DNA from: an uncultured Lachnospiraceae bacterium
GTDB lineage: Bacteria > Bacillota > Clostridia > Lachnospirales > Lachnospiraceae
Length of the DNA: 64,000 nucleotides
Direction of reading: 5' to 3'
NCBI GenBank assembly: GCA_934320895.1
Contig: CAKRFY010000013.1
Coordinates: 3,932 to 67,931 of the forward strand
Shown: piece after piece, positions 19,800 to 26,803 of the stretch
How the letters are laid out: every line of letters begins with the position of its first letter
Numbering within the stretch: position 1 is the first letter of the stretch
Notes under the pieces: model-generated
The model's database searches: none
What the model was told of the DNA's origin: nothing
Seen by the model: only the letters and a program-made list of their open reading frames with translations
Position numbers and translations under genes: made by a program

Positions 19800-20030
19800 T
19801 TATTTAAGAAGTAAGATGATAAGAAGTGCGATAACGAAACCATAAATAGCTGTTGCCTCGGCAAGTGCACAACCTAAAAGAAGTGAACTGCTGATCTTTC
19901 CTGATGCTTCTGGCTGTCTTGCAATAGCATCTACTGCTGAAGATGTTGCTTTACCGATACCAAGACCTGCTCCGATACCTGTTAAAACTGCGATTCCTGC
20001 TCCGATTGCTACTAATAATGATGTTGTCAT
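19800..20030 (-). CDS. atpE: ATP synthase F0 c subunit
   Basis: Forms the rotor ring. Two membrane helices joined by the polar loop ARQPEA; the ion-binding Glu lies in [10 protein letters not shown] of helix 2. The sodium-ring residues known from Ilyobacter (Gln in helix 1 and Ser after the Glu) are replaced by Ile and Ala, so proton coupling is more likely than sodium. AAGGAG precedes the ATG. The upstream gap carries four tandem hairpins. Confidence 0.96.
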   Translation of the reverse strand: MTTSLLVAIGAGIAVLTGIGAGLGIGKATSSAVDAIARQPEASGKISSSLLLGCALAEATAIYGFVIALLIILLLK

Positions 20031-20076
20031 AATATTAATCTCCTTTTCTGTTTCTTAATCAATCTTTTCTAATTTT

Positions 20077-20188
20077 CTTGAACCTCCGTTCAAGTTAAAA
20101 CTTGTCTTCTTGAACCTCCGTTCAAGTTAAAATCGTCTTCTTGAACCTCCGTTCAAGTTAAAATCGTCTTCTTGAACGGAAGTTCAAG
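20077..20188 (-). repeat. Four tandem hairpins between atpB and atpE
   Basis: Units of 31-32 bp start at 20077, 20109, 20140 and 20171. Each has a 7-bp palindrome CTTGAAC/GTTCAAG around a 4-base loop. In the operon transcript three loops read GGAG, so each exposes a Shine-Dalgarno-like tetranucleotide; the first one transcribed has loop UUCC. The array ends 46 bp before the atpE start. Function is unknown; it may stabilise the message or raise c-subunit translation. Confidence 0.9.
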
Positions 20189-20215
20189 AAGCATATATTC
20201 TGTTTCTCAAAAATC

Positions 20216-20908
20216 TCAATCCGTTTCTGTCGCTTCTTTTATAAATAATGCAGTTAAGAACACAAAGACATATGCCTGGATAAGGCCATCAAATATATCA
20301 AAGTACATACTGCAGAATGCCGGTAATACCGCCGGAACTACAAGTTTCAGAAGCTCCATGACTACGAATGAACCAAGTACATTTCCAAATAGTCGCATAC
20401 ACAATGAAAGTGGCCTTATAAATATTTCCAATATATTTATTGGTAGTATAATAGGCATTGGTTCAGCAAAGCTCTTAAGCCATCCCTTTGTACCTTTCTG
20501 ACGAATACCTGAAATCTCAATCAGAATAATACTCATCACTGCAAGTGCTATGGTGACATTCATATCTTTTGTCGGTGGTTTAAATCCCAAAAGACCAATA
20601 AGGTTTGCTATTCCTATATAAATAGCCACCGATGCAAGATACGGTATGTATGCAGTACCGTTTTCACCGACTGTACCTTTAAAGAAATTGTACAGCCCAC
20701 TCACTGCCGTTTCCAAAACAAGCTGTTTACGACTGGGATTTTCTATACTCAGGTTTTTGACAAGCAGAACACACAATAAAAGAACTACCAGCATTATTAT
20801 CCAGGTGACAACTACTGATTCATAAACAGGTATGCCACCAAAAATAGGAATTTTAAACACTGTTTCGCAGTTCAGTTCTTCCATCAAACTCTCTACCAGA
20901 GTATCCAC
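20216..20908 (-). CDS. atpB: ATP synthase F0 a subunit
   Basis: Stator channel subunit. About five membrane helices; the essential Arg is in SLCMRLFGNVLGSFVV and the last helix has GLIQAYVFVFLTALFI. The frame is open far upstream, but real starts are the ATG at 20923 or the GTG at 20908; the latter has GGAGGTG six bases away, mirroring atpA, so I choose it (230 residues). First gene of the operon; no atpI is visible before it. Confidence 0.94.
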   Translation of the reverse strand: MDTLVESLMEELNCETVFKIPIFGGIPVYESVVVTWIIMLVVLLLCVLLVKNLSIENPSRKQLVLETAVSGLYNFFKGTVGENGTAYIPYLASVAIYIGIANLIGLLGFKPPTKDMNVTIALAVMSIILIEISGIRQKGTKGWLKSFAEPMPIILPINILEIFIRPLSLCMRLFGNVLGSFVVMELLKLVVPAVLPAFCSMYFDIFDGLIQAYVFVFLTALFIKEATETD

Positions 20909-20941
20909 AATATTCACCTCCATATCTCTTTTTCGGTTGCT

Positions 20942-20971
20942 ATTATAACTATAGCTATTCAGATATGTAAA
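20942..20971 (-). promoter_or_regulatory. Probable promoter of the ATP synthase operon
   Basis: On the minus strand TTTACA (20966-20971), 18 bp, TATAAT (20942-20947), 33 bp before the atpB start. A short inverted repeat (GCTAT/ATAGC) overlaps the -10 region. Confidence 0.55.
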
Positions 20972-21161
20972 AAGTATTTTTAATATATGGGATATATGAT
21001 TTTCATATATTAATTTATATCTTATTGTGTTATTATTACTATATATTAATTTTTTTGTAAACATCGTCTAAAGATCGATTTTTCCTACCTTAGCAGACTT
21101 TTATATGTTAAATTCAGGACAAAAAATACATAAAAAATTCTAGATTAAAAGGAGTAAAATT

Positions 21162-22031
21162 ATGGTAAATATTTTAACAAAAAAAACACCTGCAAAAATA
21201 AATTTAACACTTGATGTAACTGGAAAACTAGAAAATGGTTATCACACTTTGTCAATGATAATGCAAAGTATAGATGTGTGTGACGAATTATCATTTGAAA
21301 AAATAACTGATGAAAAAATTATTCTTTCCATGAATAAAGAACTTCCAGACAAAATACCCGTAGAAAAAAATCTTGTATATAAAGCTGCAAAGCTTATGAA
21401 AGAAACTTTTGACATAAAAGGCGGATTTAAAATCCATCTTGAAAAAAATATTCCCGCCGCTGCCGGACTTGCTGGCGGAAGCTCCGACTGTGCCGCTACT
21501 CTCATAGGCATAAATGAACTTTGTAAACTTAATCTTGACACTGAAAGTCTATGTAAGATTGGAGTTAAACTTGGTGCAGATGTTCCCTTTTGCATAAAAA
21601 AGGGAACAATGCTTGCCGAAGGGATTGGAGAAATACTAACACCTCTTTCTCCCTTGTCAGGTGTTCCTTTAGTGCTTATAAAGCCTAATATTTCTATAAG
21701 CACAGCATATGTGTACCAACACCTTAACCTAAATGGACTTGATCACCACCCAGATAATAAAGCCATGATCTCATATATAGCTAATAAAGATATCAAAAAA
21801 ATAGCCGATTCACTTTCAAATGTACTTGAGACAGTTACAGTCCCTGAAAATCCGATTATTGACGAACTTAAACATTATTTAACCGAAAACGGCGCAATTG
21901 GTTCCCTTATGAGCGGCAGTGGCCCTACAACATTTGGAATATTTGAGAATGTCGAAATAGCAAAAGAAGCATATGACAAAGCAAAGATTGCGTATCCTGA
22001 ATGTGATGTTGTATTGTGCAAAACTATATAA
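21162..22031 (+). CDS. ispE: 4-diphosphocytidyl-2-C-methyl-D-erythritol kinase
   Basis: Phosphorylates CDP-methylerythritol in the MEP isoprenoid pathway. GHMP kinase features: TPAKINLTLDVTGKLENGYH at the start, the phosphate-binding loop PAAAGLAGGSSDCAA, and GSLMSGSGPTTFGIF near the end. Length 289 fits. AAGGAG lies before the ATG. Divergent from the ATP synthase operon. Confidence 0.95.
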   Translation: MVNILTKKTPAKINLTLDVTGKLENGYHTLSMIMQSIDVCDELSFEKITDEKIILSMNKELPDKIPVEKNLVYKAAKLMKETFDIKGGFKIHLEKNIPAAAGLAGGSSDCAATLIGINELCKLNLDTESLCKIGVKLGADVPFCIKKGTMLAEGIGEILTPLSPLSGVPLVLIKPNISISTAYVYQHLNLNGLDHHPDNKAMISYIANKDIKKIADSLSNVLETVTVPENPIIDELKHYLTENGAIGSLMSGSGPTTFGIFENVEIAKEAYDKAKIAYPECDVVLCKTI

Positions 22032-22110
22032 TTAAATAACAGTTTTTGTTAACAAAATGTAAACTTTCCTATTATAATATGTAAACACAAATATTACTAA
22101 ACATGTATAC

Positions 22111-22138
22111 TAATATAAAAGCCATGTACTGACGATAT
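22111..22138 (+). promoter_or_regulatory. Candidate sigma-D (flagellar) promoter
   Basis: TAATATAA (22111-22118), 12-bp spacer, GACGATAT (22131-22138) resemble the motility sigma factor pattern TAAAGTTT-N11-GCCGATAA with mismatches. It precedes the unknown Ser/Thr-rich protein gene. The leader then carries two hairpins, at 22152-22179 and 22205-22224. Confidence 0.35.
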
Positions 22139-22247
22139 AAATATTAAGAGAAGCCGTTCACATTTTAATATATACGGCTTACAGGCAACTAACTATGTTT
22201 AATACGTTAAAAAGGATTTTAACGCACAAGAAAAAGGAGGTTTATTT

Positions 22248-22922
22248 ATGAGTTTAGATGCAATTTCTTCATCAGTAAATACATACAGTGCAACAAATAC
22301 AAAAAAAACTGATGATACAAAACAGAAAGAATCTACTACAAGCACAACAAAAAAAGATACTTCTTCTACAGACACGACGAAAAACAGCGGTGCTGTTTAT
22401 GAAAAAAGTGATAATAAAAAAACTGACAGTGCAAACCAGATTTATAATAAGGATGCAATAATATCAAAGCTTAAAGCTGACCAGCAGTCACGCCTGCAGT
22501 CTATGCAGAGCCTTGTTGAAAACCTTTTAAACAAGCAAAAAGGAACTTTCGATATTGCAAATCTTCTCAAAAAAGATGATGTTTCAGGTCTTAATCTTTC
22601 AGCTACATTTGAAGCTGCTGCCAAGAATGCCGATCCTGATACAATCAAAGCAGCACAGGAAAGCATCTCAGAAGATGGTTACTGGGGTGTAAACAAAACA
22701 TCAGACAGACTTGTAAGTATGGCTATCGCCCTCTCAGGAGGAGATACGAGTAAAGCAGATGAGATGATGGCAGCAATCCAGAAAGGTTATGACAGAGCAA
22801 CGTCCGCATGGGGAAAAGAGCTTCCTGACATCTGCAAAAATACACTTGAAGCAACTAAGCAAAAAATGGATGATTGGAAAAACGGCAAGACTACAGCTAA
22901 AGATTACTCTGACCTTCAGTAG
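22248..22922 (+). CDS. Conserved-looking protein of unknown function with disordered N-terminus
   Basis: I do not recognise the family. 224 residues: the first 60 are Ser/Thr/Lys-rich and probably disordered; residues 65-110 are helical with RLQSMQSLVENLLNKQ; the last 90 form a compact-looking region beginning EDGYWGVNKTSDRLVSMAIA and ending with KELPDICKNTLEATKQKM and a Lys-rich tail. No signal peptide. GGAGG is ideally placed. A perfect 8-bp hairpin (CGTTAAAA/TTTTAACG, loop AGGA) lies 23 bp before the start. A sigma-D-like promoter would link it to flagella or surface assembly, but this is inference. Confidence 0.8.
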   Translation: MSLDAISSSVNTYSATNTKKTDDTKQKESTTSTTKKDTSSTDTTKNSGAVYEKSDNKKTDSANQIYNKDAIISKLKADQQSRLQSMQSLVENLLNKQKGTFDIANLLKKDDVSGLNLSATFEAAAKNADPDTIKAAQESISEDGYWGVNKTSDRLVSMAIALSGGDTSKADEMMAAIQKGYDRATSAWGKELPDICKNTLEATKQKMDDWKNGKTTAKDYSDLQ

Positions 22923-22947
22923 CCAGAGACCACTTTTTTAAAATGCA

Positions 22948-22988
22948 AAGGACAAAGATGTCTATCACAAAAGATAATCTTTGTCCTT
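22948..22988 (+). terminator. Rho-independent terminator
   Basis: A 12-bp stem (22948-22959 with 22977-22988) after the unknown protein gene and just before the YitT-family gene. Confidence 0.85.
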
Positions 22989-23016
22989 CTTACATTTACA
23001 TGAAATGAGGGACTAT

Positions 23017-23868
23017 ATGACAAATAAACTAAAAATTCTTATAGAATTTATCATGCTGACAGCCGGTTCAGTAATAGCAGCTTTTGCCATAGAAGAATTT
23101 CTTGTACCAAACACTATACTTGACGGTGGCATTATTGGAATCGGTATTATGATAAACAATCTTACAAAACTTCCACTCAGTATACTAACTATCGTACTTA
23201 ACATTCCATTTCTTTTCTTCGGCCTACATAAAATTGGCAAGATATTCATTATAAAATCAGCATATTGCATGATTATATTTTCACTTTTTGTATCATTATT
23301 TGCACCATGGGCAAATGCAACTGATGAGACTTTTCTTGCTGTCTGTTATGGCGGAGTTATTCTTGGCATCGGTGTTGGTACTATCATAAAATTTGGCGGA
23401 TGTCTTGATGGAACTGAAGCTGTTGCAATTATTCTGAACAGAAAACTTGGTCTTGCCGTAGGGCAGATGGTTCTTATAATGAATCTTGTCATCTATTCCG
23501 CAGCCGGCATTCTCTTTGGCACCGACAGAGCCATGTACAGCCTTCTGACCTACTTTATAACTTCAAAAATACTTGATGTTGTTGAAAACGGTTTTAATCA
23601 GGCTAAGGCCGCAACTATTATCACAAATGATGCAAAAGAGATATCAGATAAAATATATCAAAATCTGGGAAGAACAGTCACAATTATGGAGGGAGAGGGT
23701 CTTGTAAGTGGCAAAAAAGTTGTACTTTACTGTGTACTGACACGTTTTGAATTAAGAGAACTGACAAATATAATCAACTCTGTCGATACATCAGCTTTTG
23801 TTTCTATAACAGATGTGTCTGAGATAATAGGAAATCATATCAAAAAATCACAGTTTCCTTTAAAATAA
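23017..23868 (+). CDS. YitT family membrane protein
   Basis: Polytopic membrane protein of unknown transport role. The N-terminal 200 residues hold about five membrane helices (YitT_membrane domain) including FLVPNTILDGGIIGIGIMI and GLGxxIKFGGCLDGTEA-like glycine-rich turns; the C-terminal 85 residues are the soluble DUF2179 domain (GRTVTIMEGEGLVSGKKV, VSITDVSEIIG). GAGGG precedes the ATG at 23017; the frame open from 22981 runs through a terminator and is not used. Monocistronic. Confidence 0.9.
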   Translation: MTNKLKILIEFIMLTAGSVIAAFAIEEFLVPNTILDGGIIGIGIMINNLTKLPLSILTIVLNIPFLFFGLHKIGKIFIIKSAYCMIIFSLFVSLFAPWANATDETFLAVCYGGVILGIGVGTIIKFGGCLDGTEAVAIILNRKLGLAVGQMVLIMNLVIYSAAGILFGTDRAMYSLLTYFITSKILDVVENGFNQAKAATIITNDAKEISDKIYQNLGRTVTIMEGEGLVSGKKVVLYCVLTRFELRELTNIINSVDTSAFVSITDVSEIIGNHIKKSQFPLK

Positions 23869-23901
23869 AAAACAAAACATAAGTGTCATATTTACATTTA
23901 T

Positions 23902-23940
23902 TTGACTTTAACTAACACAATGACTTATAATACAGTCATT
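23902..23940 (+). promoter_or_regulatory. Promoter with a palindromic operator for the substrate-binding lipoprotein
   Basis: TTGACT (23902-23907), 18 bp, TATAAT (23926-23931). The -10 box is framed by a perfect 7-bp inverted repeat, AATGACT (23919-23925) and AGTCATT (23934-23940). A repressor bound there would block polymerase; none is encoded nearby. Confidence 0.7.
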
Positions 23941-23962
23941 GCAAGCAAAAAGGAGGACGCAA

Positions 23963-24958
23963 ATGAGATTATCAAAAAAACTAGTATCAATACTTACCGT
24001 CACTGCATTGGTGACAAGCCTTACTGCCTGTGGAAGTTCAAACGGCAAGTCTGGTTCAAAAAGTTCAGGTCAAAAAACTTATAAGATCGGTATCTGCCAG
24101 CTCGTGGAACACAACGCATTAGATGCCGCAACTAAAGGATTTAAGAAAGCACTTATAGACAAACTTGGAGAAGATAATGTTGAATTTGACGAGCAAAATG
24201 CTCAGGGTGAATCAACGAACTGCTCTACTATCTGCAATGGCTTTGTCACAAATGGTGTAGACCTTATCATGGCAAATGCTACAGGAGCTTTACAGGCAGC
24301 AGTTTCAGCAACAAATGAAATTCCTATCGTAGGAACTTCTGTTACTGATTATGCTACAGCTCTTAACATCAAAGACTGGAACGGAACTTCCGGTACAAAT
24401 GTAACAGGAACAGCCGACCTCGCCCCTATCGACAAACAGGAAGACATGATTCTTGAAGTCAAACCTGATGTAAAAAAAGTCGGTATACTATTCTGTTCAT
24501 CTGAACCAAACTCAGCATATCAGGCTAAGCTTATGGAAGAAGAACTTAAAAAAGATAACATTGAATATAAAGAATATACAGCATCTGATTCAAATGAAAT
24601 CCAGTCTGTTACTCAGACAGCATGTTCCGAAGTTGACACTATCTATGTTCCGACAGACAACACAATGGCGTCAAGCATTGAAACCGTTAAAAATGTAGTT
24701 GTACCCGCTGGAATCCCTCTCTTCGCCGGTGAAAAAGGTATATGTGTAGCCGGAGTTGCAGCTCTTTCAATAAGCTACTACAATCTTGGATATCAGACAG
24801 GTGAGATGGCTTATAAAATTCTTAAAGAGGGTGCTGATCCTGGAAAAATGGCTATTGAAACAGATAAAAAACCAACAAAGCTTTACAACAAAGAAAACTG
24901 TGATACTTTAGGAATCAAAATTCCTTCCGGTTACACAGAACTTAATGATGCTAAATAA
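23963..24958 (+). CDS. ABC transporter substrate-binding lipoprotein (COG2984/TrpX-like)
   Basis: Extracellular lipid-anchored binding protein that would capture a small ligand, possibly tryptophan or another aromatic/amino-acid-like molecule, since the family includes TrpX. Seen: signal peptide with lipobox LTAC (Cys about 19 from the ATG at 23963), then two periplasmic-binding lobes with IGICQLVEHNALDAATKGF and YVPTDNTMASSIETV. GGAGG precedes the ATG. No permease or ATPase gene follows; the next gene is convergent, so its partners must lie elsewhere. Confidence 0.88.
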   Translation: MRLSKKLVSILTVTALVTSLTACGSSNGKSGSKSSGQKTYKIGICQLVEHNALDAATKGFKKALIDKLGEDNVEFDEQNAQGESTNCSTICNGFVTNGVDLIMANATGALQAAVSATNEIPIVGTSVTDYATALNIKDWNGTSGTNVTGTADLAPIDKQEDMILEVKPDVKKVGILFCSSEPNSAYQAKLMEEELKKDNIEYKEYTASDSNEIQSVTQTACSEVDTIYVPTDNTMASSIETVKNVVVPAGIPLFAGEKGICVAGVAALSISYYNLGYQTGEMAYKILKEGADPGKMAIETDKKPTKLYNKENCDTLGIKIPSGYTELNDAK

Positions 24959-24993
24959 GATTTAATTCTGTAATGCTAAACTTTTATACAAGC

Positions 24994-25034
24994 AAAAAAA
25001 TTCCTCATAAGTTCAAAACTATGAGGAATTTTTT
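24994..25034. terminator. Bidirectional terminator
   Basis: A 15-bp stem (24995-25009 with 25020-25034), A run on one side and T run on the other, between the convergent lipoprotein and pyrophosphatase genes. Confidence 0.92.
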
Positions 25035-25059
25035 ATATACATAAAAAATAAATATTTTA

Positions 25060-26715
25060 CTATTCTTCCTGCAATGCCATCATCATTGCAGGTATTATCT
25101 GTTTCTTTCTTGATACAGTATTTTTAAGAATGATCGTCTCAGTATCTTTTGGCAAATGAAATGCTTCAAGTGCAAGTTCTCTCGCCCCACTTCCATAATA
25201 TAAAAGCTCAGTGCTCGCCTGCAATATATCAGTAAGCATAAAGAAAAGCATCGATACTTCATGATCCGCCATAGCCTTTTGCATATATGGCATAAGCTTT
25301 TCCTTTATCGCTTCAAGTTCTTTACTTGTCATAGCAGTTATCTGACCAACTCCAAAAGTTTGTTCTCCGACAACAAACTTTTTAAAATCCTGATAAAATA
25401 TCTCCTCAGGCGATTTTGATGATAAAGCACTCCCGGCAGTAAACATCTCCATTGCATAATCATGTGTCTTTATACCAGCAATCGCAGCAAGTTCCTCAGT
25501 TGCAATCCTATCTGTCTCAGTACATGTAGGTGATCTGTAGACAAGCGTATCTGATAATATTGCTGAACATAGAAGGCCTGCAATCTCTGGTGTCACCTCT
25601 ATCTTATTCTCTTTATACATCTGATATATTATAGTCGCCGTACATCCAAGAGGCTGATTTCTAAAAAATATCGGACTCATTGTTTCAATACTTCCAATCC
25701 TGTGATGATCGATTATCTCAAGAAGTTCCGCATCTCCTATGCCATCCACAGCTTGTGATGGCTCATTGTGATCTACCAATATTATTTTTTTCTTTCTTGC
25801 GCCTAAAAGTCTTCGTCTTGAAATCATGCCGAAATATCTGCCATTCCAATCTAATATAGGGAAATCCCTGTATCTCTTTTTTGCCATGACGTCACGGATA
25901 TCATCAATAAACTCTCCAAGTCCGAATGTTATAAGGTTTTCACTCTTCATAAAAAATCTTATAGGAATACTCTGATTGATAAGACGTGATGCCGTAAATG
26001 TATCATACGGTGTCTTTATTATAAAGCATCCTTTATCCTGTGCTAGTTTTGTAATTGTAAATGAAACAGGTGCACCGTCACACACGATAATACACTTTGC
26101 TCCCATCTCAATAGCACAAAGCTGAGATTCATACCTATTTCCAAGAATCACTATATCTCCATTCTCAATGTAGCTCTCCATAAGGTCAGGATTTGCCGCT
26201 GCAATAAGACATTTTCCTGATTTTATAGTCTCATCGGCATCACCTGATGTCATCTCTCCCCCAAGTGTCTCAACTATATTTCTAAATGGTGTCTCTGCAT
26301 TTGCAATAATCCTGCTGTCATAAACATCCATGTAAGATTTCGCAATATCCTCTATAGTAATAAGTCCCTTTAAATATTGGGATTCATCTACTATAGGAAG
26401 TGTTTGCAGTGCATCTTCTCTCATTATTTCCCATGCTTTTTTAAGAGAAATATTCTCCCCTACTCCCTTTACACGTCCCACATCAATATCAATAACCTGC
26501 GGCCTTACATCATTCATATAATCAGGCGGAAGTACACCAAACTTTTTGAGAACAAACCTTGTCTCTGCATTTATCTGACCGGCTCTCTTAGCAACATAAT
26601 TTTCACCGGTTATCTCTCTTTTAAGTCTCGCATATGCGATTGCAGAACATATAGAATCTGTATCCGGATTTATATGCCCTATAACATTTACTACTTTTTC
26701 TGAACTAAGCGGCAT
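25060..26715 (-). CDS. ppaC: Manganese-dependent inorganic pyrophosphatase with CBS and DRTGG domains
   Basis: Hydrolyses pyrophosphate (family II, DHH fold). Seen: GHINPDTDSICSAIAYA at the N-terminus, the metal motif DHHRIGSIETM, a DHHA2 C-terminal domain, and an inserted regulatory block (about residues 70-305) with two CBS repeats flanking a DRTGG domain. Such CBS versions are regulated by adenine nucleotides. 551 residues is usual for this CBS-containing form and far longer than the simple form. GGAGG lies before the ATG. Confidence 0.93.
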   Translation of the reverse strand: MPLSSEKVVNVIGHINPDTDSICSAIAYARLKREITGENYVAKRAGQINAETRFVLKKFGVLPPDYMNDVRPQVIDIDVGRVKGVGENISLKKAWEIMREDALQTLPIVDESQYLKGLITIEDIAKSYMDVYDSRIIANAETPFRNIVETLGGEMTSGDADETIKSGKCLIAAANPDLMESYIENGDIVILGNRYESQLCAIEMGAKCIIVCDGAPVSFTITKLAQDKGCFIIKTPYDTFTASRLINQSIPIRFFMKSENLITFGLGEFIDDIRDVMAKKRYRDFPILDWNGRYFGMISRRRLLGARKKKIILVDHNEPSQAVDGIGDAELLEIIDHHRIGSIETMSPIFFRNQPLGCTATIIYQMYKENKIEVTPEIAGLLCSAILSDTLVYRSPTCTETDRIATEELAAIAGIKTHDYAMEMFTAGSALSSKSPEEIFYQDFKKFVVGEQTFGVGQITAMTSKELEAIKEKLMPYMQKAMADHEVSMLFFMLTDILQASTELLYYGSGARELALEAFHLPKDTETIILKNTVSRKKQIIPAMMMALQEE

Positions 26716-26803
26716 TAGCTTACCAAACCTCCTTCATATTAAAATAATTATCTTAAAAAACATTACAACGAAGTCAAATCTATCTTAAAATTTTTTAATT
26801 ACT

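Noticed and set aside
20077-20188. Palindromic units considered as CRISPR
   Set aside because: The spacers are nearly identical and there are no cas genes; it is a tandem hairpin array.
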